Below, one piece after another: positions 1 through 7,208 of a stretch of DNA of 64,000 nt. Position 1 is the first letter of the stretch, and every line of letters starts with the position of its first letter. Source of the DNA: an uncultured Bacilli bacterium (lineage in GTDB: Bacteria > Bacillota_I > Bacilli_A > RF39 > UBA660); assembly GCA_934141535.1 (NCBI GenBank), contig CAKPCH010000003.1, positions 62,001 through 126,000 of the forward strand. Direction: 5' to 3'. The notes under the pieces were generated by a model that saw only the letters and a program-made list of their open reading frames with translations, made no database searches and was not told the DNA's origin. Both the position numbers and the translations under genes were made by a program.

Positions 1-189
1 TTTAAGAGGCTTTAATAAAATTATTTTATCATTATTATATGTAAACTGTGTATAATTTCCTTTAAATTTATTTGAATCAAATGTAACGTTAAAATGTTTA
101 GCTATTTCATCTATACACATGAATCCAACATTATGTCTAGTATTATTATATTCTAAACCTGGATTTCCTAAACCTACTATAAGTTTCAT
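1..189 (-). CDS. pth: Peptidyl-tRNA hydrolase, N-terminal part (cut by window edge)
   Basis: The minus strand from the ATG at 187-189 reads 63 codons open to the window edge. The protein begins MKLIVGLGNPGLEY and continues with TRHNVGF, which holds the Asn and His of the Pth active site. Pth is a cytosolic enzyme that cleaves the ester bond of peptidyl-tRNA released from stalled ribosomes. Only about a third of the usual 185-190 residues is present because the window ends. It lies 4 bp downstream of rsmI on the same strand, so it is probably in that operon. The family assignment is secure from the N-terminal signature. Confidence 0.95.
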   Translation of the reverse strand, partial: MKLIVGLGNPGLEYNNTRHNVGFMCIDEIAKHFNVTFDSNKFKGNYTQFTYNNDKIILLKPLK

Positions 190-193
190 TTTC

Positions 194-1042
194 TCACTTC
201 TTTTCTATATTGTGATATTCATCATAAACTTCACTTTTTTTTATGCCTCGTTCTTTTGAAACTATCTTAATAGCATCCATTACACTATTACCTTCATCTA
301 AATAAAGATTAACGTGTTCTTTTATTGTTAAATTTTTATATTCTACTATTTTTTTGTTTCCTTCTATTACAAGAACAAGTTCGCCCTTATATTCATTATT
401 CTGTTTTATTAATTCTTCTACTGTTCCTCTATAAATTTCTTCATACTTTTTTGTTATTTCCCGAGAAATACTGATTTTTCTATTATTTCCCAAAATATTT
501 TCCAAATCTATCAATGTCTTTTTAATACGGTGGGGGGCTTCATAAATTATTATTGTCGCATCTATATTTTTTAAATTTTCTAATTCTTTCTTTCTAGAAC
601 TATCTTTATTATTTAAAAAACCATAATAATAAAATGGCATAGGACTTATCCCTGAAGATGTAAGAGCTGGAATGAGTGCTGTAGCACCTGGTAAACTTAC
701 CACATTAAATCCGTTGTCTATAGCGCATTTAGCAAGTTCATATCCAGGATCACTTATGATTGGTGTACCTCTATCACTTACAAGTCCTACATTAAAACCA
801 CTATTTAAATACTCTAATAATTTATTTGTGTTTTTTGATTCATTAAAATTATGGCTAGATATTAGCTTTTTATTTATATCATAATATTTTAGCAACTGAC
901 CAGTTACTCTTGTATCTTCACAAAAAACTACTTCTACTTCCTTTAAAATATTTAAAGCCCTTATAGTAATATCTTCCATATTTCCAATTGGAGTTGGAAT
1001 TAAATATAAAGTTGGACTACCATCATAACTTTTTTGAGACAT
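194..1042 (-). CDS. rsmI: 16S rRNA (cytidine(1402)-2'-O)-methyltransferase RsmI
   Basis: The 282-residue protein opens with the tetrapyrrole-methylase core LYLIPTPIGNMEDITIRAL, then FCEDTRVTG and SLPGATALIPAL, all typical of RsmI. The family uses SAM to 2'-O-methylate C1402 in the decoding centre of 16S rRNA. I chose the ATG at 1040-1042 (MSQKSYDG) because GGAGTG lies just upstream. A longer reading to 1102 would run back into the neighbouring methyltransferase gene and adds no family sequence. The order methyltransferase-rsmI follows yabB-yabC of Bacillus. A 16-bp Noc-like palindrome lies inside the coding sequence (455-470). Confidence 0.93.
   Translation of the reverse strand: MSQKSYDGSPTLYLIPTPIGNMEDITIRALNILKEVEVVFCEDTRVTGQLLKYYDINKKLISSHNFNESKNTNKLLEYLNSGFNVGLVSDRGTPIISDPGYELAKCAIDNGFNVVSLPGATALIPALTSSGISPMPFYYYGFLNNKDSSRKKELENLKNIDATIIIYEAPHRIKKTLIDLENILGNNRKISISREITKKYEEIYRGTVEELIKQNNEYKGELVLVIEGNKKIVEYKNLTIKEHVNLYLDEGNSVMDAIKIVSKERGIKKSEVYDEYHNIEKK
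455..470. other. Noc-type binding site candidate inside rsmI
   Basis: The sequence TATTTCCCGAGAAATA differs by one base from the Bacillus Noc-binding consensus TATTTCCCGGGAAATA. An identical 16-mer occurs in the origin region at 16482. Noc sites in Bacillus often lie inside genes. Binding is inferred, and depends on the noc-like gene at 23894 having the same specificity. Confidence 0.55.
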
Positions 1043-1052
1043 AAAATCACTC

Positions 1053-1772
1053 CTATTCAAAATATCTTTGGATTTCTTTAGTATATTCTCCATTATCTTC
1101 ATGAGAATAAATTGGAGGTAATATTTTTAAACCTGGTTTACCATTTTTACTTCCCTCTATCAGCATTATATTAGCTTCTGCATTCTTTTTAGGATACACA
1201 AACTGTACTTTTTTAGGTTCTATATTATTTTTTTTCATTTCTTCTATTATTTCTACAAATCTTTCTGGCCTATGAACAAGTGCAATAACGCCATTATTTT
1301 TCAATAACTTTTTAGATATAGTAAACAATTGGCTAAGATTTAATTTTATTTCATGGCGCGCTATAGTTTTATAATCACTTTTATTTACATTAGATGATTC
1401 TATATATTTAAAAAATGGTGGATTACATGTTATAACATCATATTTATCAGTTTCTTCTATTTTATAAAAATTATTTATATCGTCATTTATTATTTTTATT
1501 TGATTTTGTTTACTATTTATTTTTATTGATTCACATGCCATTTCATAGACTTCTTTTTGTATTTCTACACCTACAATAGAAGCATTAGTTTTTGTTGATA
1601 ATATTAAAGGAATTGGTGCATTACCACATCCGATATCAAGTATATGTTTTATGTTTTTATTAAGTGTAACAAAATTAGGTAACAATACAGAATCTAAAGA
1701 AAAATTAAACATATCGTTATCTTGCACTATCTTTAAATCTTTATAGCCAAGTAAATAATTAACTACCTTCAT
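1053..1772 (-). CDS. tRNA1(Val) adenine-N6-methyltransferase-like protein (YabB family)
   Basis: This 239-residue class I SAM-dependent methyltransferase has motif I as DIGCGNAPIP (residues 46-55) and the catalytic NPPF (117-120) of N6-adenine or N5-glutamine methylases. The N-terminal block around QDNDMFNFSLDSVLL is typical of the TrmN6/YabB group, which methylates A37 of tRNA1(Val). The gene overlaps ricT by 14 bp and precedes rsmI, the arrangement seen in Bacilli. The exact tRNA substrate is inferred from the family. The start at 1772 is supported by alignment to the family start and by translational overlap. Confidence 0.85.
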   Translation of the reverse strand: MKVVNYLLGYKDLKIVQDNDMFNFSLDSVLLPNFVTLNKNIKHILDIGCGNAPIPLILSTKTNASIVGVEIQKEVYEMACESIKINSKQNQIKIINDDINNFYKIEETDKYDVITCNPPFFKYIESSNVNKSDYKTIARHEIKLNLSQLFTISKKLLKNNGVIALVHRPERFVEIIEEMKKNNIEPKKVQFVYPKKNAEANIMLIEGSKNGKPGLKILPPIYSHEDNGEYTKEIQRYFE

Positions 1773-2550
1773 TTAAATCAACTTCTACTATTCCTTTATC
1801 CTTTACATTAACTCTATACTTTTGTTTTAATATATCTACACTTATTACTTTTCCTGAACCTTCTTTTGTTTCTACTGTTTTTCCTATTTTTGGCATATTT
1901 TTACTATATTCTTTGTAGCATTCATCTTCGTACTTTAAACAGCAAAGAAGTCTACCACAACAGCCATTTATTTTATTAGGATTAAGGGCAATATTTTGAT
2001 TTTTAGCCATATTTATAGAAACAGAATCAAAATCACATAAGAATTTTGAGCAGCACAAAGGTCTGCCACAAGATCCATATCCACCTACTTCTTTTGCTTT
2101 ATCTCTAACACCGAGCTGTCTTAACTCTATTCTTGTTTTATAAATGGTTGCTAAATCCTTAGCTAATTTTCTAAAATCTACTCTATTATCCGCTAAAAAA
2201 GTAAAAAGTAATTGTCCTCTATCAAATGTATAATTAGCATCTAAAATCATCATATTTAAACTATATTTTTCAACTAATTCCTTACATTTTTTTAATGCTT
2301 CTTTAGATTTTTTTGTATTTTCTATATGTCTATTATAATCTTTTTTTGAACAAACACGAACAACTTCATTTAATGATGAAGTTAATTTACTAGAATCAAT
2401 ATTAAAATTTTCTAATTCTACTGTAGCAAACTGTAATCCTCTTTCAGTTTTAACAATTACATTTATACCTTTTTTTAAATTTAAACCATTCGGAGCAAAG
2501 TAATAAATTTTTCCTCCTTTTTTAAAAGTTACACCAACTATCTCTACCAT
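1759..2550 (-). CDS. ricT: PSP1-domain protein RicT (YaaT)
   Basis: The protein has 263 residues with the PSP1 C-terminal domain and many cysteines: GSCGRPLCC near residue 161, then GCCGRLLCC and a further cysteine downstream. In Bacillus, RicT with RicA and RicF forms an iron-sulfur complex that helps RNase Y mature RNAs and affects competence, sporulation and biofilm formation. RicT lies 2 bp downstream of holB and overlaps the next methyltransferase gene, as in Bacillus. The start is supported by an AGAAGGATT ribosome binding site. YabA, which usually follows RicT in Bacillus, is absent here. Confidence 0.9.
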   Translation of the reverse strand: MVEIVGVTFKKGGKIYYFAPNGLNLKKGINVIVKTERGLQFATVELENFNIDSSKLTSSLNEVVRVCSKKDYNRHIENTKKSKEALKKCKELVEKYSLNMMILDANYTFDRGQLLFTFLADNRVDFRKLAKDLATIYKTRIELRQLGVRDKAKEVGGYGSCGRPLCCSKFLCDFDSVSINMAKNQNIALNPNKINGCCGRLLCCLKYEDECYKEYSKNMPKIGKTVETKEGSGKVISVDILKQKYRVNVKDKGIVEVDLNEGS

Positions 2551-2552
2551 AT

Positions 2553-3515
2553 TTAAATCAATCCTTCTAGCTCTATAATTAATTTATCCATAAGCAAATT
2601 TGTATTTGCATTAAATTTAATGTTCTCTCTCAAATCCATTATAACATTAATTTTATGTATTATTGTATTTAAATCATTATTTTGTTCTACAAATTCTACA
2701 TCATTTACATAATCAATAAAGATTTCAAGGCCTCTATTTATTTTTTTATTTAAAACATCTTTATAAAATAATAATAAAACAGTAAATGCATTATATATTT
2801 CATCTTTCTCTTTAAAAATATCATGCCAATACTTATTCATATAAATTATTGAGTTATACTTATTTTTTTCATAATATTTTATAAATTCTATTACACTATC
2901 AATTTTTAACAAATTAGATGTATCTTCAATAAAATTATTAATGTCATTTTCATTATCACAAATATATCTTGATATTAACTTTAAAGTGGTAGGATCTTTT
3001 ATATTGAAATTTTTATTTAATGATAAAATTTGACATCTTGAAACTATTGTTGGTAATAATTGATAAATATTTTCTGTTATTAAAATAGCAATTATTCCAT
3101 CCTCTGGTTCCTCTATGAACTTTAATAGAGAATTAGAAGATGAAACATTAAGCTTGTCCGCACCATTTATTATATAAACTTTTTTATTTCCCAAAACAGA
3201 TTTTTTAGAAAATAATTCTTGTAACTCCTCTAATTGAGATTTCTTTATCCATTGACCTTCAGGCTCTATTACTTTTAATTCAATAAATTCATTTTTATCT
3301 ATAGTCAAACATTGATTACAAGATCCACATTTTTTTGAATTACTGTATGATTTAGGACATAATAAACACTTAGCAAATGCTAAAGCAAAATCAAATGCAT
3401 ATGGATAACCATTTTTTTCTATTATAAAAGCATGTGAACATTTATTATTTTTTATTGAGTTCATTAAAGTTTTATAAACTATTGGTTGTTCTAACTTGTA
3501 ATCATCTAACATCAT
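2553..3515 (-). CDS. holB: DNA polymerase III delta-prime subunit
   Basis: The protein has 320 residues and is homologous to the clamp-loader delta-prime subunit: an ATPase-like fold with SHAFIIEK near the N-terminus, the zinc-binding cysteines CLLCPKS and CGSCNQC, and the sensor-like block SNSLLKFIEEPEDG. It has no functional Walker A motif, as usual for delta-prime. I chose the ATG at 3513-3515 because AGGAGG lies 5 bp upstream. A longer frame to 3536 would place that ribosome binding site inside the gene. It acts with DnaX to load DnaN onto DNA. tmk, which precedes holB in Bacillus, is missing here. Confidence 0.9.
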   Translation of the reverse strand: MMLDDYKLEQPIVYKTLMNSIKNNKCSHAFIIEKNGYPYAFDFALAFAKCLLCPKSYSNSKKCGSCNQCLTIDKNEFIELKVIEPEGQWIKKSQLEELQELFSKKSVLGNKKVYIINGADKLNVSSSNSLLKFIEEPEDGIIAILITENIYQLLPTIVSRCQILSLNKNFNIKDPTTLKLISRYICDNENDINNFIEDTSNLLKIDSVIEFIKYYEKNKYNSIIYMNKYWHDIFKEKDEIYNAFTVLLLFYKDVLNKKINRGLEIFIDYVNDVEFVEQNNDLNTIIHKINVIMDLRENIKFNANTNLLMDKLIIELEGLI

Positions 3516-3525
3516 ACTTATCCTC

Positions 3526-3714
3526 CTAATAAACAAAAATTAACATAAATATTAAAGACAAAAGTGCAGGCACACCGAAAAGTGATACTGCACCTATAGT
3601 AATTATATTAATAGGTATTATTAAACCAAGCGGTTGCACTATTAAATTATATCCATAAAGTAAAAAAGAACTTATAATTATTTTTTTTATTACATTTAGT
3701 ACTTTTTTTATCAT
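3526..3714 (-). CDS. bofA: Pro-sigmaK processing inhibitor BofA family protein
   Basis: This is a 62-residue membrane protein with two hydrophobic segments and the BofA core LYGYNLIVQPLGLIIPINIIT followed by GVPALLSLIFML (short segments quoted separately). In Bacillus, BofA lies in the outer forespore membrane and inhibits the SpoIVFB protease until sigma-K activation. The gene lies between recR and holB, its Bacillus neighbourhood. I chose the ATG at 3712-3714, six bases after AGGTGA. An upstream GTG at 3721-3723 overlaps that site. Length and topology fit the family, but sequence conservation is modest. Confidence 0.8.
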   Translation of the reverse strand: MIKKVLNVIKKIIISSFLLYGYNLIVQPLGLIIPINIITIGAVSLFGVPALLSLIFMLIFVY

Positions 3715-3752
3715 ATTATTCACCTAAAATAATTTATGATAAAAAACTATAA

Positions 3753-4364
3753 TTATGAATTTTTATTTGTTATATCCATTCTGTTTTCAAGTGCTAATTC
3801 CAATGTTAGCGAATCAACATAATCTATATCTGCACCTAGTGGAACTCCATGAGCAATTTTAGTTATTCTAACAGGTGTATCCTCCAACAATTTTGAAATG
3901 TATAGTGAAGTTGTTTCTCCTTCTATACTTGGTTTGAGTGCCAAAATTATTTCTTTTATATTTTCTTTTTTTACACGATCTATAAGAGTTTCTATATTTA
4001 TATCTTCTGGATTAACACCATCTATAGGAGAAATAAGGCCATCTAGAACATGATAATATCCATTGTATGTTCCAAGTTTTTCAAACAAAATAACATTTTT
4101 AGGCTCTTCTACTACACATAATACACTCTTGTCTCTAGTATTATCTTTGCATATCTCACATAAGTTTTCTTCACTTAAATTATTACATTTAGTACATCTT
4201 TTAATTTTTGTTTTTACGTCACTTATAGAAGCAGAAAATAATTCGATTAAACTTTCATCATAATCTAATAATGAAAGTGCTAATCGTTCTGCAGTTTTTT
4301 CCCCTATACCAGGTAAATGTTTAAAACATTCAATTAAATTTAATATAGTCGTTGGATATTTCAT
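3753..4364 (-). CDS. recR: Recombination mediator protein RecR
   Basis: The protein has 203 residues, the normal length. It has an N-terminal helix-hairpin-helix segment (LPGIGEKTAERLAL), a four-cysteine zinc finger at C57, C60, C69 and C72, and a Toprim domain with VVEEPKNV. RecR works with RecO and RecF to load RecA on gapped DNA. Its ATG overlaps the stop of ybaB (TAATG), so the two are translationally coupled, as in most Firmicutes. Confidence 0.96.
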   Translation of the reverse strand: MKYPTTILNLIECFKHLPGIGEKTAERLALSLLDYDESLIELFSASISDVKTKIKRCTKCNNLSEENLCEICKDNTRDKSVLCVVEEPKNVILFEKLGTYNGYYHVLDGLISPIDGVNPEDINIETLIDRVKKENIKEIILALKPSIEGETTSLYISKLLEDTPVRITKIAHGVPLGADIDYVDSLTLELALENRMDITNKNS

Positions 4365-4660
4365 TAGAATAATCCTGGCATACCATTTGTATATGCGCCC
4401 ATTTTACTTTCTATTTCTTTATCTATTTGTTTCATAGCATCATTTACTGCTACCATAAACATATCCTGTAATAATTCTATATCATCTTTTTCTATTTCAT
4501 CCGCATTAATTGTAACATTTAGTAATTCTTTTTTACCATTAAATTTTACTGTAACTATAGAAGATTTACCAGTAAATTCTTTTTTATTTATCTCCTCTTG
4601 TGTATTCATCATATCTTTTTGTAATTTTTGTGCTTGTTTTAACATAGCTTGCATATTCAT
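4364..4660 (-). CDS. ybaB: YbaB/EbfC family nucleoid-associated protein
   Basis: This is a small 98-residue protein with the family start MQAMLKQAQKLQKDM and a central KFNGKKELLNVTI strand region. YbaB proteins are dimeric DNA-binding proteins that lie between dnaX and recR in most bacteria, exactly as here. The spacing to dnaX is 15 bp. The start is supported by GAGGG a few bases upstream. Their precise cellular role is not settled. Confidence 0.94.
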   Translation of the reverse strand: MNMQAMLKQAQKLQKDMMNTQEEINKKEFTGKSSIVTVKFNGKKELLNVTINADEIEKDDIELLQDMFMVAVNDAMKQIDKEIESKMGAYTNGMPGLF

Positions 4661-4675
4661 ATTTTTTCCCTCTTT

Positions 4676-6340
4676 CTAATTATATTCTATTAAATCATCA
4701 AAAATTTCTTCTATATCATTTGTTTCTTGAGTTTGTATGGTATCTTCTTTGTTAAATATATCGTTGATGCTTAATTTTTCTTCTATTGGTTTATATTCTT
4801 TACTTTTATCTTTTTTACTATTGTTATATTCTAACTTAATTTTTTCCCATTCCAAACTAGATACTGCTATTGGTTTTAATGTTTCATTAAATGTATCGTT
4901 TAATATTTTTTCGATTTTTAATAAAGAAGCATTAAAACATTCTTCTAAATTTTCTAGCTTATATACAAATATTATATTTTCTTTCCCTTTTGCTCTTATA
5001 TCACCATCTAAAATTAGTGAAACGGTTGAACTACAGTCTGGATTCATTAATAAATTTTGAATTTTATCAATTTGATTTTTAAAATCTATCAACTCTTTTT
5101 TTTCAAAAAAGGCCAAAGTATTATTTATTCGAATTTTTTTTAATTCATTTAGTTTACTTTTTATTTCATCTGTTATTTTTAATTCATTGTGGATAGGTTT
5201 TGATTCTATTTTTTTTCTTTGTTCTATAACTTCTATTTGAGGCTCTACCTTAATTTCTTCTTGATTATTCTTATCTAACTCTATTATTTTTATAATAGCA
5301 AGTTCAAGTGATAATCTAATATTAGAAGCATTTTTTGTTGATTTTACTGTATCTAAGAAAATATCTATTATTTGGTATAATTTATTTTCTGAAATTAAAT
5401 TTGCAACATCTAAATATAATTTTTTTTCATTTTCAGTAAAAAAATCGGAACAATTTTCAAAAATCAGTACATTTTTTAGAAAAATAATTATATTTTCGAT
5501 AATTTTTGATAAATTTTTTCCAGAATTATCATATTTATCTATTATATCAAAAACATCTTTTATTTCATTTTTACAAATTTTTGTAATTAAATTTGATATT
5601 TCTGTATTTGTTATTGTTCCATAAACATCATGAACGTCATTTATAGTTATTTTATCTAGTGTATAAGCAGTTAATTGATCTAATAAACTTAATGAATCTC
5701 TCATACCACCATCCGATAACTGAGCAATTAATTTTATTGCATCTTGTTCTATGTTTATATTTTCTTTTTCACACACTTGATTTAATCTTTCAGTTATATC
5801 ATCAACACTTATTTTCTTAAAATCAAATCTTTGGCAACGTGAAAGTATAGTTAATGGTATTTTATGAGGCTCTGTGGTTGCTAAAATAAATATAATATGT
5901 TTAGGGGGCTCTTCTAATGTTTTTAGTAAAGCATTAAAAGCTGCAGTTGTTAACATATGAACTTCATCTATTATATAAACCTTGTATTTCCCATATGAAG
6001 GAACTAAGCTAACTTTATCTCTCAATTCTCTTATTTCATCAACACCATTATTTGATGCAGCATCTATTTCTATTATATCAGTATTTTGTTTATTGTTTGT
6101 TTGTGTACAACTTACACATTTGTCACAAGGTGTAATACCATTCAAACATTCACAATTGACTATTTTAGCTAAAATTTTAGATATACTTGTTTTTCCTGTT
6201 CCTCTTGGGCCAGTAAATAAATAAGCATGATTAATTTTTTCATTTAAAATACTATTAGTAAGTGTTTTAATTATAACTTTTTGTCCTACTACATCTTCAA
6301 ACGTTTTAGGCCTATATTTTCTATATAATGCTTGGTACAT
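4676..6340 (-). CDS. dnaX: DNA polymerase III gamma/tau subunit
   Basis: The protein has 554 residues. The AAA+ clamp-loader core has Walker A GPRGTGKTS (44-52), zinc-binding cysteines in CECLNG and PCDKCVSC, Walker B DEVHML and the SRC motif of ILSRCQRF. The C-terminal 200 residues are the lysine- and glutamate-rich tau region, ending in an acidic tail. The subunit drives loading of the DnaN clamp and binds the replicative polymerase. It heads the dnaX-ybaB-recR group. A TATAAT element lies about 25 bp upstream of its start. I see no obvious programmed frameshift site, though I have not excluded one. Confidence 0.96.
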   Translation of the reverse strand: MYQALYRKYRPKTFEDVVGQKVIIKTLTNSILNEKINHAYLFTGPRGTGKTSISKILAKIVNCECLNGITPCDKCVSCTQTNNKQNTDIIEIDAASNNGVDEIRELRDKVSLVPSYGKYKVYIIDEVHMLTTAAFNALLKTLEEPPKHIIFILATTEPHKIPLTILSRCQRFDFKKISVDDITERLNQVCEKENINIEQDAIKLIAQLSDGGMRDSLSLLDQLTAYTLDKITINDVHDVYGTITNTEISNLITKICKNEIKDVFDIIDKYDNSGKNLSKIIENIIIFLKNVLIFENCSDFFTENEKKLYLDVANLISENKLYQIIDIFLDTVKSTKNASNIRLSLELAIIKIIELDKNNQEEIKVEPQIEVIEQRKKIESKPIHNELKITDEIKSKLNELKKIRINNTLAFFEKKELIDFKNQIDKIQNLLMNPDCSSTVSLILDGDIRAKGKENIIFVYKLENLEECFNASLLKIEKILNDTFNETLKPIAVSSLEWEKIKLEYNNSKKDKSKEYKPIEEKLSINDIFNKEDTIQTQETNDIEEIFDDLIEYN

Positions 6341-6394
6341 AAATCACCTTCAATCTATTTATATTATACACTTTTAAGTAGTAAAAAAAAAGTG

Positions 6395-6808
6395 TTACCT
6401 TAAGTTTAAAAAAAAGTTTTGAATTAATTCTTTGCACTCTTTTTCACATATATTGGGCACTATTTCGATATTTTTTATTTCTTTTGTATAGCCAAAGTTT
6501 TCATTTTTTATACCATACACTATTGTTTTAATTCTTGCTTGCTGAATTGCGCCACAACACATCATGCATGGTTCCATTGTTACATAAATTGTACAATCAT
6601 CTAATCTCCAATTTTTTATTTTTTTACTTGCTTGTTGGATTACTAACATTTCTGCATGTTGCGTACAATCATGTGTTTTTTCTTTTTTATTAAAAGCTTT
6701 TGCAATAATTTTATTATTTCTAACTATTACAGCACCCACAGGTACTTCATTTTTATTTAAGGCTTTATTTGCTTGTTGAATTGCTTCTTTCATATAATAA
6801 TCGTGCAT
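6395..6808 (-). CDS. tadA: tRNA-specific adenosine deaminase TadA
   Basis: The 137-residue cytidine-deaminase-fold protein carries the zinc and catalytic motifs HAE (H51, E53) and PCMMC (C81, C84). TadA converts A34 to inosine in tRNA-Arg(ACG). It lies upstream of dnaX as in Bacillus (yaaJ-scr-dnaX). The ATG at 6806-6808 has a GGAGGAAAC ribosome binding site. A parS site begins 12 bp upstream of the start codon, overlapping the 5' untranslated region. Confidence 0.95.
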   Translation of the reverse strand: MHDYYMKEAIQQANKALNKNEVPVGAVIVRNNKIIAKAFNKKEKTHDCTQHAEMLVIQQASKKIKNWRLDDCTIYVTMEPCMMCCGAIQQARIKTIVYGIKNENFGYTKEIKNIEIVPNICEKECKELIQNFFLNLR

Positions 6809-6819
6809 GTTTCCTCCTA

Positions 6820-6835
6820 TGTTTCACGTGAAACA
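6820..6835. other. parS site 1 (ParB binding site)
   Basis: The perfect 16-bp palindrome TGTTTCACGTGAAACA matches the bacterial parS consensus. It lies just upstream of the tadA ribosome binding site. It is one of five sites within 370 bp. The ParB encoded at 40892 is the expected ligand. Confidence 0.93.
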
Positions 6836-6859
6836 TATATTTTTTTTGCTTTTATTACA

Positions 6860-6875
6860 TGTTTCACGCGGAACA
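6860..6875. other. Degenerate parS-like site 2
   Basis: TGTTTCACGCGGAACA differs from the neighbouring perfect parS at two positions in its right half. It is 40 bp, about four helical turns, from site 1. It may be a weaker ParB site. Binding is inferred only from similarity and position. Confidence 0.65.
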
Positions 6876-6905
6876 TGTTTTGCTTATTAAATTAAATATT
6901 TTTAT

Positions 6906-6983
6906 AAAAAAAGCACACACATTTAGTGACTTTTAAGGCTGCTGAATTCCTTCCCTGACCTGGTTCAAATATAAATGTTGTGC
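6906..6983 (-). ncRNA. ffs: Signal recognition particle RNA, small bacterial type
   Basis: On the minus strand the sequence has the SRP RNA signature: GGTCAGG, a GAA/TTC stem capped by a GGAA tetraloop, then AGCAGCC. This symmetric loop binds Ffh. The outer stem pairs GCACAACATTT at the 5' end with AAATGTGTGTGC at the 3' end, with a one-base bulge, and a run of seven Ts follows. The RNA is about 72 nt plus the tail, similar in size to Mycoplasma 4.5S RNA and far shorter than the Bacillus scRNA with its Alu domain. The gene lies upstream of tadA-dnaX, the Bacillus location. Its 5' end agrees with the upstream promoter. Confidence 0.93.
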
Positions 6984-6989
6984 AATAAT

Positions 6990-7018
6990 AATATATTATA
7001 TTTTTAATATATTTGCAA
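6990..7018 (-). promoter_or_regulatory. Sigma-A-type promoter of the SRP RNA gene
   Basis: On the minus strand TTGCAA (7018-7013) and TATATT (6995-6990) are separated by 17 bp. Six bases after the -10 element comes the G at 6983, where the SRP RNA stem begins. The agreement between promoter and RNA structure supports both calls. Confidence 0.75.
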
Positions 7019-7068
7019 CATTTTTGTGCTTAATGTAGTTCATGAATATTAACATGTGTTTTCTACTA

Positions 7069-7084
7069 TGTTCCACGTGAAACA
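7069..7084. other. parS site 3
   Basis: TGTTCCACGTGAAACA is the exact Bacillus subtilis parS consensus. It lies about 50 bp upstream of the SRP promoter and is part of the five-site cluster. Confidence 0.92.
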
Positions 7085-7123
7085 TATAATAAATATTGTT
7101 GCTGTTAGACACAATTTGTTCAA

Positions 7124-7139
7124 TGTTTCACGTGAAACA
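7124..7139. other. parS site 4
   Basis: This is a perfect TGTTTCACGTGAAACA palindrome. Flanking bases extend the dyad symmetry to 26 bp (7119-7144), centred at 7131/7132. The centre-to-centre distance to site 5 is 50 bp. Confidence 0.93.
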
Positions 7140-7159
7140 TTGAAATTAATTATTTAATC

Positions 7160-7197
7160 TTAAAAAAATGACATGTTTCACGTGAAACATGTCATTT
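7160..7197 (-). terminator. gyrA terminator whose stem contains parS site 5
   Basis: A perfect 32-bp palindrome (7166-7197) has the parS sequence TGTTTCACGTGAAACA (7174-7189) at its centre. It is followed on the minus strand by a run of seven Ts (7168-7162). It lies 12 bp after the gyrA stop codon. The arrangement gives an intrinsic terminator for gyrA and a ParB site in the same DNA. The T-run reads correctly only for the minus strand, the direction of gyrA. Confidence 0.85.
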
Positions 7198-7208
7198 ACT
7201 TTAATAAA

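Noticed and set aside
1043..1102. Upstream extension of rsmI by 20 residues
   Set aside because: It overlaps the neighbouring methyltransferase gene and lacks a ribosome binding site; the family start and a GGAGTG site agree with 1042.
7013..7035. Longer SRP RNA with an Alu domain extending upstream to about 7031
   Set aside because: An AGCACA segment upstream could pair with the RNA 3' end, but a good promoter lies between and the total length would still be too short for the Bacillus form.
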